DNA from: Nitratidesulfovibrio sp044433065
GTDB lineage: Bacteria > Desulfobacterota > Desulfovibrionia > Desulfovibrionales > Desulfovibrionaceae
Reading direction: 5' to 3'
Length of the DNA: 15,072 bases
Assembly (NCBI GenBank): GCA_044433065.1
Contig: JAWXUA010000063.1
Coordinates: 1-15,072, forward strand
Below are positions 5,803-12,793 of the stretch, piece by piece. How positions within the stretch are numbered: position 1 is the first letter of the stretch; each line of letters starts with the position of its first letter. The notes under the pieces were generated by a model. The model was given only the letters and a program-made list of their open reading frames with translations, did not search any database and was not told where the DNA came from. A program made the position numbers and the translations under genes.

Positions 5803-6276
5803 TTACAGCTTGGTAGCAATTTCGCTAGCCGAATAGCTTGGGCTTGGATTGTGGGCATGGCTTGGCGCTGGGGAAGAAAAGGCATACATACGCCCGTCAA
5901 TAGGCCGTGCTTCTAGTTCGCGAAAATAGCGCTCTTCGGCGCTCATGCTTTCCGCTTTGCCGTCGGGAGCAGAAAAATCCACCGTCCCCGTCACCCCTGC
6001 AAGGGCTGCTGCAAAGCTAAGGACATTGTCCTTTTCAGCCGGCGTGACCTTGCCAGCCTGCACAAGGGCAGGAACACGGCCATGGCGGCGCTCGCCTTCA
6101 ATCTGTTGCTTGTAGGCGGAAAACTCAGCAGTAGTTTCACCCGACTTCTTTTCAGCTTCGGCCTTACCATTGTCCGCAGAATCCTTAGCCTCTTTCAGCT
6201 TGGCATTTTCCGCTTCAAGGCTCGTCAGGCGCTCTTGCAATTTGATTATCTGCTGTTGCAGCTCTTCCACATTCAT
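5803..6276 (-). CDS. Nested scaffold protein from an internal start (Mu gpZ analogue)
   Basis: Inside the protease gene, codon 142 (ATG, 6274-6276) is preceded by AAAGGAGC (6281-6288), the best ribosome site in the region, at proper spacing. Translation would give 157 residues starting MNVEELQQQIIKLQERLTSL, which is the coiled-coil region without the protease. Mu (I/Z) and lambda (C/Nu3) make their free scaffold in the same nested way. The sequence shows the site; use of the site is inferred. Confidence 0.7.
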   Translation of the reverse strand: MNVEELQQQIIKLQERLTSLEAENAKLKEAKDSADNGKAEAEKKSGETTAEFSAYKQQIEGERRHGRVPALVQAGKVTPAEKDNVLSFAAALAGVTGTVDFSAPDGKAESMSAEERYFRELEARPIDGRMYAFSSPAPSHAHNPSPSYSASEIATKL

Positions 6277-6699
6277 AGATGCTCCTTTGATTTCAATGTC
6301 TATGCTTCCGTCTCCATCTGCAAATTCAACAATGCCAAGCCCGTCAATGGCAGGCTGTGCAGCCCCAAGAAGCCCCACATGACGCAAGGTTTTCTTGTCT
6401 GGCATAAGCGACATAGAAACGTGGCGGTATCTATGTTGTGCCACAAGCTCTTGAATTTCGTCAGGAACGTGTGCGAACTGCGCAAACAATTTTTGCCCTT
6501 CGCGTTTTAAGGAAGACACCCAACCAAAGGCTGGCGTATTCGTTTCAGGGTGGCCTAAAACAAGGGAAGCATCTCGCTTGCTTGGACTATAATTTTGGAC
6601 GATGGCATCAAGATAGGACTCGTTAAAGGTGTGTGCACGTCCTGCGCTATCCGTAAACGTTCCCACGCGTGCAATGGCGACCCATTTTTCTTTGTTCAT
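5803..6699 (-). CDS. Phage prohead protease with C-terminal scaffold region (Mu gpI-type)
   Basis: 298 residues. Residues 1-130 form the serine-protease domain of the Mu gpI family: VAIARVGTFTDSAG, LVLGHPETNTPAFGWV (47-61, with a conserved GHP), YRHVSMSLMPD (91-101, containing the likely catalytic serine, S95 or S97) and HVGLLGAAQPAI (107-118). Residues about 143-205 form a strong coiled coil (LQQQIIKLQERLTSLEAENA), the scaffold part, which shapes the prohead and is then digested. A Pro/Ser-rich tail follows. The start has AGGAAG upstream. A second in-frame start at 6276 probably gives the free scaffold protein. It follows MuF, as in Mu, apart from the plus-strand gene between them. Confidence 0.85.
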   Translation of the reverse strand: MNKEKWVAIARVGTFTDSAGRAHTFNESYLDAIVQNYSPSKRDASLVLGHPETNTPAFGWVSSLKREGQKLFAQFAHVPDEIQELVAQHRYRHVSMSLMPDKKTLRHVGLLGAAQPAIDGLGIVEFADGDGSIDIEIKGASMNVEELQQQIIKLQERLTSLEAENAKLKEAKDSADNGKAEAEKKSGETTAEFSAYKQQIEGERRHGRVPALVQAGKVTPAEKDNVLSFAAALAGVTGTVDFSAPDGKAESMSAEERYFRELEARPIDGRMYAFSSPAPSHAHNPSPSYSASEIATKL

Positions 6700-6714
6700 C
6701 CCTTTTTCTTCCTA

Positions 6715-6743
6715 TTGACTGTTACAAAGCGGTGCGATACCCT
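6715..6743 (+). promoter_or_regulatory. Promoter-like sequence for the 92-codon plus-strand gene
   Basis: TTGACT (6715-6720, five of six to consensus) is followed after 17 bases by TACCCT (6738-6743, three of six). Transcription would begin near 6750, next to the ATG at 6751, giving a leaderless or almost leaderless mRNA. This fits the lack of a ribosome site. The weak -10 keeps this tentative. Confidence 0.45.
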
Positions 6744-6750
6744 AAACGCT

Positions 6751-7029
6751 ATGGAAAATTTCTTTGATATAGCCACCCCTGAAGAAGTCTCGGCAGCCTA
6801 TGAAGACTTCACAGCAGAAGAGCTTGCTTTCAAGCGAGAAACTCTTCTCGCGTCTCCTGACCACAATAGAGAACGACTTGCCTTTCTTTTTGCAGACCGC
6901 GGCGACTTTGCAGAGGGTTGCAAAAACCTTGACGCCATTGTTGATGGTTTTCTCCGTGCTGATGTAGGGCGCATGCTTGCTCATGACATTGCTTATCTTG
7001 ATTGGTGCGCCCACAACACTAAGCAATAA
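6751..7029 (+). CDS. Small acidic protein of unknown function, antisense to the late operon; candidate immunity partner of the MuF protein
   Basis: 92 residues, rich in Asp/Glu and Ala, with no signal or membrane segment. It looks all-helical: ATPEEVSAAYEDFTAEELAFKRETLL, then RERLAFLFADRGDFAEGCKNLDAIVDGFL, ending AYLDWCAHNTKQ. I do not recognise a family. The frame is open upstream to 6595, but the ATG at 6751 was chosen because the upstream part is antisense to the protease gene and a promoter-like sequence ends at 6743. The gene converges on the MuF gene and their ends overlap by 11 bases. An independently expressed small acidic gene beside a MuF gene with an enzyme-like C-terminus suggests an immunity or antitoxin role; this is inference. 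It could equally be a regulatory moron. Confidence 0.6.
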   Translation: MENFFDIATPEEVSAAYEDFTAEELAFKRETLLASPDHNRERLAFLFADRGDFAEGCKNLDAIVDGFLRADVGRMLAHDIAYLDWCAHNTKQ

Positions 7030-8464
7030 GCCCCGTATCTTTAAGAATTTCCTCAAAATCAACAGACTTCCCGATGTTTGCAAGAGAGCGCTTGATAGCG
7101 CTTTTTTTCTTGCCTGAAAAATCCACTAGAATTTGCTCCACCGCGCCTAAATATTCTGGTGTTTTTTGTTGCTGAATTACATTCTGCAAACGAGGAAAAA
7201 GGTCTCTATCATCCACACTAAGGACCTCAAGCAATCTATCAAAGTGCTTTATATAGCTACCATATCCTAGACCATTCTTAATAATATCAGCTTGGTGTAT
7301 AGCCTTTCCGCCTAATGATTCAATCATCTCATGGTAGCTTCTTCGCGCTGTCCACTGTGTAACAACTTCCATCATGCATAACTTTGAACTTCCTCGCGAC
7401 ATACTTCCACGAGTTTGCGTGTTATGTACAACTTCATGCCAAAAGCTCTCAAGGCTATATTCTTCATTCCACGTAAGTTTTTCACCACTTGCAAGCTTAT
7501 TCCATGCGTTTTTAAGCTCTTGTGCAGCATTAAAATTTTTGCCATTGCCAAGCTTAAAAGTACGATTGCTTAAAAGAAAACGCCCATCACAATATGTTGC
7601 CATAAAGTAGCTATCTGTAGTTACTTTTACAGAAGTAATACCGTTATTACTTGCAAAGGAAGAACATCGCAGTTTAAGTTCTTGTTCTAACTCATTAAAA
7701 TTATTGACCGTCTTCGGTCGTTTGTTTGCCTCGCCGCGGACTTCATCATAAGCTTTCTTATGCAAATCTGGGTATTGTTCTAAATCAAGCCCTGCAAGCC
7801 AATCTTTGCCGACATTGTTACGAAAGCCCTTATCCGCCCCAGGGAACGCCACATGGTATTCCATTCCTGTTTTTGGGTCAGTCCACATAGTGGCTTTAGG
7901 CATGGCACGCTTGACGCTAAGCCCTTCCTTCTCCGCTTGGCGCTTAGAAAGGGTCCTCACGGTACAGCGGCATCGAAAACCGTTAGGCGGATAATTCGCG
8001 TCCCAAAATTCATGGTCGGCAGGATAGACAAGGCCATGCAACACGGCATGACTAGGTCGGCGGCGCTTATCTTCCACAGAAATATATTGCCAATAGGGCC
8101 GACTCTTTTTCACGGCTTGCATCTTGGCATAGCGCCCTGCGGCGTAGGCCGTTTGCATATTGGTACGGAAAATATTCTCTACACGGTGACTATGCCAACC
8201 TTGAGATTTAATAGCTTTTTGAATACGCTTCTTAAAATCTGCGAGCGTTTCCCCACTTTTAAGGGCCTCTTCAATGCCATCGCTTACAAGACGAACAAGA
8301 TCATGTTGTGCAAGCCCTGCCACATAAAACGCCCTATGCCGTGCCCCATCGCCCAGAGCCTTAGCCTCACCATAGGTCAGCTTGGCGCGTTGTTGCCAAA
8401 AGGCTATGGCTGCATCAGGTGCTACGGGTTTCGCAACAGTTGTATAGCTAGGAATGGGCATCAC
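7019..8464 (-). CDS. MuF minor head protein fused to a C-terminal zincin-like (HEVVH) domain; candidate MuF polymorphic toxin
   Basis: 481 residues. Residues about 30-170 form the MuF (gpF/SPP1 gp7) head-morphogenesis domain, with RVENIFRTNMQTAYAAGRY (94-112), RPSHAVLHGLVYPADHEFW (136-154) and PPNGFRCRC (159-167). Such proteins bind the portal and can enter the cell with the DNA. After a KRPKTVNN linker (about 248-255), residues 256-481 are an extra domain containing HEVVH (343-347) in a hydrophobic helix and CMMEVVTQW with a candidate third ligand at E366. This resembles a gluzincin zinc peptidase. The DNA for this domain (about 7019-7700) is visibly richer in AT than the rest of the gene. 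MuF proteins with variable toxic C-termini are a known prophage class; this particular domain I cannot name. The start is GTG 8464 or ATG 8461, overlapping the portal stop. Confidence 0.85.
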   Translation of the reverse strand: MMPIPSYTTVAKPVAPDAAIAFWQQRAKLTYGEAKALGDGARHRAFYVAGLAQHDLVRLVSDGIEEALKSGETLADFKKRIQKAIKSQGWHSHRVENIFRTNMQTAYAAGRYAKMQAVKKSRPYWQYISVEDKRRRPSHAVLHGLVYPADHEFWDANYPPNGFRCRCTVRTLSKRQAEKEGLSVKRAMPKATMWTDPKTGMEYHVAFPGADKGFRNNVGKDWLAGLDLEQYPDLHKKAYDEVRGEANKRPKTVNNFNELEQELKLRCSSFASNNGITSVKVTTDSYFMATYCDGRFLLSNRTFKLGNGKNFNAAQELKNAWNKLASGEKLTWNEEYSLESFWHEVVHNTQTRGSMSRGSSKLCMMEVVTQWTARRSYHEMIESLGGKAIHQADIIKNGLGYGSYIKHFDRLLEVLSVDDRDLFPRLQNVIQQQKTPEYLGAVEQILVDFSGKKKSAIKRSLANIGKSVDFEEILKDTGLIA

Positions 8465-10023
8465 GCGTCCCCATCCACATTTTCATGAGCGGCACTAGCG
8501 CCAAAGCCAGCCGCCGCCGTCATGGCGCTTGCAAGATATGCTTCAAGCTCGCTAGGGCTAAGATTTGGCGCAAGTAAACCTGCAAGAGTCATTGCTAACT
8601 CGTCATAATCGTTGGCTTCCTGTATGGCCTTTTCGACGCGTTGTATAAAAGGAGCATTGGCCTGTAGCGCTTTGGGAAGCATAGTTGTCAAAGCTTTATC
8701 AAGGCCATTCTGTGCTTCTATGGCCAGTGGTTCTTTTTGTGGGCTTGCAAAGTTGCTTGCGCCTTCCACGTTTTGAGTACTAGGGCTTGTTTTGAGTCTA
8801 AATTCCGACGCCTTTAGGCCATAATTTTCGGTAAAATGCTCTTCGGTAAAGGAGACGCCTATTTCATAAAGCTTTTTATCAAGCTCGGCGCGAGATAATA
8901 AATCCTCGGGTTCTTCATAGCTTGCCAGTGGCGCACGCACGGTGCTTGGCATATTTACTTGAGCATAAAGCCACGCAATTTCATTCCATGCGTCAACCAC
9001 CATAGCCTTGTCGGCATCGGCTAATTCATCGGCAACGCCTTTGTGGGTTTCAGCGGCCGCAAGGCTATTGTTTGCGCCTTCCATTTCTACGGTCAGGGTT
9101 TGGCCCATCAAAATCTTACTTAGGGCGCGGTCCTGTCTATCAAGAAAGGCTTCGTACAGGCCGCTTTGCGTTTGTCCTGCCGTTAAAAAGTTCACTTCAG
9201 AACCGCTAGGAATGACGGCAACGCAATCTTGCACCATACGGGCAAGGTTCGCCGCCATCGTGCGCTTGTCATCGGGCGCGGCCTTGCTAGGTGCTTTGCC
9301 CACAACCCACGGCATACCGTGCCGCTCTACAAAGCGACTATAAAACTCTAAGCCACCGCGTTTAAATGCCACAGGCCATAAGCAACGGGAAAGCAAGCGC
9401 AAGCCATATGGATTGTCATACGTAGCATGATGCGTGGCAAAAATACATTTTCCTACTGGTATAGCTTGCGGATCTGCGCAAAGAGAGCCATAATTCCCCA
9501 CAAATACGGGTACATTTTCAGGGTTAAAAGCAAACCAATGCGCTGGCCTTGGGATAATATCCACCAAGTGCCACCAACTGTCGCTATATTTCCACACTAA
9601 CTCTAAAGGAGTCATGCCAAAGAAAGGCGCGTCTAAAATTCCAGAAATGATGGTACGCAAATTTACACGCTCAAGGTCACGCATAAAGGCGTCATAAAGG
9701 CGTGTAGCTTCTGGACTTGGCGTTTCTCCTTCAGGCGCACCGGCCCGAAGCGTGAAGTGTGGACTATTGAGCACACGGTTTTTGCGTTCTAAAACAGCCG
9801 TCGTCACTTGGTCATCTGCCAAAAGATCACGGAGCACGCTTGCATCGTCTCCACGTTTTCTAAGCACAGGATCTGGGTCAGGCAAAATAGCGAGCCACGA
9901 TTCAAGAGAACCTGCACCACCTAAAAACTGGTCTGCGTTCTCTCTGCTTGCAACGATGGTGGAAAGGGATTCGTGCTGAAAAGGCTGAAATGTACCGTTA
10001 GGAAGATAAAGACCGTCTGCCAT
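8461..10023 (-). CDS. Portal protein, DUF935 family (Mu gp29-type)
   Basis: 520 residues, near the length of Mu gp29 (512). The portal forms the dodecameric DNA gate at one capsid vertex, docks the terminase and later joins the neck. Family marks are NPYGLRLLSRCLWPVAFKRG (204-223) leading into a WVVGK strand, IPSGSEVNFL (271-280), and SKILMGQTLTVEM (302-314) followed by the conserved helix with HKGVADELADAD. AAAGGAG precedes the ATG. The gene is separated from terminase by the plus-strand membrane cassette and its terminator, so it probably depends on a promoter in 10024-10211 or on read-through. No lesion is seen. Confidence 0.9.
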   Translation of the reverse strand: MADGLYLPNGTFQPFQHESLSTIVASRENADQFLGGAGSLESWLAILPDPDPVLRKRGDDASVLRDLLADDQVTTAVLERKNRVLNSPHFTLRAGAPEGETPSPEATRLYDAFMRDLERVNLRTIISGILDAPFFGMTPLELVWKYSDSWWHLVDIIPRPAHWFAFNPENVPVFVGNYGSLCADPQAIPVGKCIFATHHATYDNPYGLRLLSRCLWPVAFKRGGLEFYSRFVERHGMPWVVGKAPSKAAPDDKRTMAANLARMVQDCVAVIPSGSEVNFLTAGQTQSGLYEAFLDRQDRALSKILMGQTLTVEMEGANNSLAAAETHKGVADELADADKAMVVDAWNEIAWLYAQVNMPSTVRAPLASYEEPEDLLSRAELDKKLYEIGVSFTEEHFTENYGLKASEFRLKTSPSTQNVEGASNFASPQKEPLAIEAQNGLDKALTTMLPKALQANAPFIQRVEKAIQEANDYDELAMTLAGLLAPNLSPSELEAYLASAMTAAAGFGASAAHENVDGDA

Positions 10024-10131
10024 GAAAAACTCCTTTATAGGGAGTGAGCATAGCAGATTATGGGAAGTGGTGAGGGGAGTAGGCGCAAGGCGTGCGGAGA
10101 GAAAAGTGGGAAGGAAAAATTTTCACGCAAA

Positions 10132-10193
10132 ATGAGAATGGGCTTGAGTTCGTAGTAATAATGGTTTAGTTCTCATCTTGCGATATGAACTCA
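10132..10193. promoter_or_regulatory. Two interleaved inverted repeats between portal and membrane-protein genes
   Basis: ATGAGAA (10132-10138) pairs with TTCTCAT (10170-10176). TGAGTTC (10145-10151) pairs with GAACTCA (10187-10193). The arms alternate, so the pairs would form either overlapping operators or an RNA pseudoknot. The whole lies just upstream of the AGAGG ribosome site (10203-10207) of the 10212 gene. A weak TTGAGT (10144-10149) could be its -35. The 188-base divergent gap must also hold any promoter for the portal gene; only a weak TGC-TATGCT extended -10 is seen there on the minus strand. Confidence 0.45.
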
Positions 10194-10211
10194 TTTAGGT
10201 AAAGAGGCAGT

Positions 10212-10616
10212 ATGACAAGCGAGCAAGGCGACACTCAATCACAAAGTATAAAAAGAGAATTTATCTGGGGTCTTCGAATTGAAAAGATATTGGATAAGCT
10301 GATATTTTTAGGCTTTCTGTATTGGTGCTATAGTACTACGCTTGACTCCCTTGCGTATGTACTTCGCTATTCTTCTCCTGACCAAATAAGAGCTGTAGGA
10401 GAAGCTATCGCAACTGTTTTACCCTTTAATCCCCTACCATGGGTTATTTCTGCAGTATGTTTCGTTAGCTGGTTCCTTGGACGCCTTGAGAAAGTTCACC
10501 AAAATAAACGTTTTGGTGAACGTAGAGAGAAAAAGGAAAAAAATGATGTTCCTAAGCGTACTTCGAGTGGGTTAACAAGAGAAGGTAAAACTCCAAAAGG
10601 AGTAAATTATGACTGA
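10212..10616 (+). CDS. Two-TM membrane protein with basic C-terminal tail, unknown function (prophage moron)
   Basis: 134 residues. The N-terminal 25 residues are hydrophilic. Membrane segments lie at about 30-54 (LDKLIFLGFLYWCYSTTLDS) and about 74-95 (PLPWVISAVCFVSWFLGRL). From about 97 to the end the tail is strongly basic and polar (KRFGERREKKEKNDVPKR), suggesting a cytoplasmic C-terminus. The ribosome site is AGAGG. The gene overlaps the next by 8 bases, so the two are one translational unit. Its sequence is AT-richer than the head genes around it and on the opposite strand, which are marks of a moron. Superinfection exclusion or another defence role is possible but not shown. No known family was recognised. 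Confidence 0.7.
   Translation: MTSEQGDTQSQSIKREFIWGLRIEKILDKLIFLGFLYWCYSTTLDSLAYVLRYSSPDQIRAVGEAIATVLPFNPLPWVISAVCFVSWFLGRLEKVHQNKRFGERREKKEKNDVPKRTSSGLTREGKTPKGVNYD
10494..10521. repeat. Perfect 11-bp inverted repeat inside the first membrane-protein gene
   Basis: GTTCACCAAAA (10494-10504) and TTTTGGTGAAC (10511-10521) are exact complements around a 6-base loop. They encode part of the start of the basic tail. The repeat could be an operator-like DNA palindrome or an mRNA hairpin between the membrane part of gene 1 and gene 2. Confidence 0.6.
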
Positions 10617-11226
10617 AGCTTCTTTTGCTATAAGTCTTTTAGTACTATATGTTGTATGGAAAAAAGTATGGCAAGTTACAGTGCTTGAAATAGCACGAGA
10701 CGAGCTATTTCATGTACGAGATACTGTACGGGAATACTTTTTAACGACAGAACAAGGGGTAAGCGACCCTGTGTATTCTGCTTTGCGTGAGCATATTAAT
10801 AATTGCCTACGCCATACGGAAAATATTACAGTTGCAAGAGTTTTGCTTTGTAAATTAATGAGAAAACGTCACGGTGAATATATGCAAGCTGTTTTTGAAC
10901 AACACCTGCAAACTTTTATGACTGACGACAAAGAAATTAGTAACTTTGTCGAGGATAAACGTTTAGCATGCGCTTCAATTCTAATGACATACATGCTCGC
11001 AAAAAGTTTTTTGGGCATGCTTGTTATTACAGCGATAATTATAATAGCCATACCATGTGCACTTGTTCACTTTTTTGCTACGCGAATAAAGGGTCATTTA
11101 GTTGTGCCGTCTGAATTACTTGGTGCAGCTATACGATTCATATTTGCAAAGCTTTTAACTCGTCCGATTGTTGCCCGCAATCTTGAAACGGTGGAAAATT
11201 ATACAGCCACTCCAGCAAATGCATAA
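10609..11226 (+). CDS. Membrane protein with N-terminal anchor and helical cytoplasmic domain, unknown function (moron partner)
   Basis: 205 residues. A membrane segment lies at about 5-22 (FAISLLVLYVVWKKVW). A long charged helical region follows, with ARDELFHVRDTVREYFLTTE (about 29-48) and paired helices up to about 120. Then come one long or two short membrane segments at about 125-160 (ILMTYMLAKSFLGMLVITAIIIIAIPCALVHFF) and a polar tail. The RDELFxxRDxxR sequence next to a membrane anchor recurs in uncharacterised small bacterial membrane proteins. AAAAGGAG lies upstream of the ATG, inside gene 1. With its partner it forms a two-gene cassette closed by the terminator at 11234. A membrane complex is inferred from overlap and shared topology only. 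Confidence 0.7.
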   Translation: MTEASFAISLLVLYVVWKKVWQVTVLEIARDELFHVRDTVREYFLTTEQGVSDPVYSALREHINNCLRHTENITVARVLLCKLMRKRHGEYMQAVFEQHLQTFMTDDKEISNFVEDKRLACASILMTYMLAKSFLGMLVITAIIIIAIPCALVHFFATRIKGHLVVPSELLGAAIRFIFAKLLTRPIVARNLETVENYTATPANA

Positions 11227-11233
11227 GATATAA

Positions 11234-11277
11234 AAACAAACCGCCGCTCCATCACACGATGAGGCGGCGGTTTGTTT
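11234..11277. terminator. Bidirectional hairpin terminator between the membrane cassette and terminase
   Basis: A 14-bp perfect stem (AAACAAACCGCCGC at 11234-11247 with 11264-11277) is topped by a second CATC/GATG stem with a 4-base loop. Read on the minus strand the right arm ends GGTTTGTTTTTAT, a good T tract; on the plus strand it ends TTTGTTTGTG, somewhat weaker. It thus stops the cassette on the plus strand and, more strongly, the late transcript just after the terminase gene. Confidence 0.85.
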
Positions 11278-11298
11278 GTGTAGTATTACTTACACCCT

Positions 11299-12789
11299 CT
11301 ACCAACCCCTAAAATCAATGCTAGCACCACTCACTTCCTGCATGGACACACCGGTATAATCCCATTGTTCAGCAGTACCGAGCTTTTCGCGTGCATCAAT
11401 ACACATGGCAGCCGCCACGGCACTATCCCCGTGGCGGTTTCCTGTTTTGTCGCTCATCCGTTTTTCAGGCACACGAGCAACGCCTTTGACCACGCGCAAA
11501 GAACGCAAGTCATTCAAAATATCCGCGCTTTCTGGCAAGAGAAACGTCTTATCTTCAATGCCAGACTCCAACTTCAGCATGGTTTCACGATACCACGCTT
11601 CGGTAATCATCACTTCACGGGCCTGCTCCACGCCGTAAAGCTGGCGCATAGCCTCGGCAAGAGCGGAACCATTACCGCGAGCATCAAGGGAAATGTCTGA
11701 GAAGTGCGGAAGGTTATCAAGAATAAAGCACAGAATTTGCTCTTGGGTACGGTGTGGGCAATTGCGTAATTCAAGCACAAACGGCGGAACAAGAGAAAGA
11801 TTCTCTCCTTCCGTAGCTGGCCATATAACGGAAAGGTCGCCAGAACGGCCGAAGTCCATGCCGACGTAGTGAGCGCGGTCATGGGGAAGCATTTCAAGCA
11901 ATGGCATCAGGGCATCCGCAAGCCATCCCTTAATGTACATTTTTGCAACAGATAGAGGCCAGTCCACAAAATCGCTAGCCGGCGGCGTCCATGTAATAAC
12001 GGGAACGGGTTTCATACAAGCGCGGATCATGTCTGTGGTCAAATACGCGCCCGTTGAACGGTTCGGAATGCAAAAAAGCTCCTCATCCGCGCCGTCACCA
12101 TACGTTTTAATCAGCTCGTCACGCCATGCAGTCTCAGTCTCTGGCGTCCACGTCTTGTGTGTAATCGCGCTAATACGGCGATACAAGCCGTCAGCAAGTG
12201 CGTCATCAAGCGTAATACGATGCAGGCTATATGGCTTTTTCCCTGCGTGAACATCTTCAATAAGCTCGTTAAAAGCATTGTCGGCCCCGTTGTGGGTACT
12301 AACTACGATAACTTGCCCACCCCACATAAGAAGTGCAAGGGCCGCTTTGAGCAACTCTTCAAGGTCGTCTACGAAAGCGGCTTCGTCTATGACTACGCGT
12401 CCTTGCTTGCCACGTAAGTTTGAAGGTCTGGACGAAAGAGCAAGAATTTTATGGCCGCTGTCAAAGTCGATGCGAAAGGCTGTAATTTCCTTCTCGTCAT
12501 CATCTTTGAGAACAAATTCATCAACATCGCTTGCTATGGTATTGAATTTCTTTGCCCAATCGGCACAGGTGTCGATGTATTCTCGTGTCATATCTTGATT
12601 GAAAGAAATATATAAAACGTCCATACCGTCGCGCCCAGACGTTGCAGCAAGAAGCACATCATCAGCCGCTTGCGCCCATGTTAAGCCAATACGACGGCTT
12701 TTCTCGCAAACTTTAACCTGCGTTTTGTCGCCGCCCCATTTGGCTTGGTATGGTAGAAATGGAGTGTCTGGATTGTGACGTATGGACAT
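11299..12789 (-). CDS. Terminase large subunit (Mu gp28-type)
   Basis: 496 residues. This is the packaging motor: ATPase plus headful nuclease. The ATPase has a Walker A variant CEKSRRIGLTWA (28-39), typical of the Mu gp28 branch, which lacks the usual GKS. Walker B is VVIDEA (132-137), with the catalytic glutamate, and the coupling motif is VSTHNG (163-168). The RNase H-like nuclease has its acidic triad at D312 (GMDFGRSGD), D369 (SLDARGNGS) and D455 (HGDSAVAAA). Length and motifs are complete. It starts 4 bases after the small subunit stop. Its end faces the terminator at 11234-11277, which separates it from the portal. Confidence 0.95.
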   Translation of the reverse strand: MSIRHNPDTPFLPYQAKWGGDKTQVKVCEKSRRIGLTWAQAADDVLLAATSGRDGMDVLYISFNQDMTREYIDTCADWAKKFNTIASDVDEFVLKDDDEKEITAFRIDFDSGHKILALSSRPSNLRGKQGRVVIDEAAFVDDLEELLKAALALLMWGGQVIVVSTHNGADNAFNELIEDVHAGKKPYSLHRITLDDALADGLYRRISAITHKTWTPETETAWRDELIKTYGDGADEELFCIPNRSTGAYLTTDMIRACMKPVPVITWTPPASDFVDWPLSVAKMYIKGWLADALMPLLEMLPHDRAHYVGMDFGRSGDLSVIWPATEGENLSLVPPFVLELRNCPHRTQEQILCFILDNLPHFSDISLDARGNGSALAEAMRQLYGVEQAREVMITEAWYRETMLKLESGIEDKTFLLPESADILNDLRSLRVVKGVARVPEKRMSDKTGNRHGDSAVAAAMCIDAREKLGTAEQWDYTGVSMQEVSGASIDFRGW

Positions 12790-12793
12790 ATTT

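Noticed and set aside
6595..6750. Longer start for the plus-strand 92-codon gene
   Set aside because: The upstream codons are antisense to the protease start, rich in Phe/Cys and lack a ribosome site. The promoter-like sequence ends just before the ATG at 6751.
7853..8488. A 211-codon plus-strand open frame opposite the MuF domain
   Set aside because: It is opposite a well-supported coding sequence, has no family features and no ribosome site.
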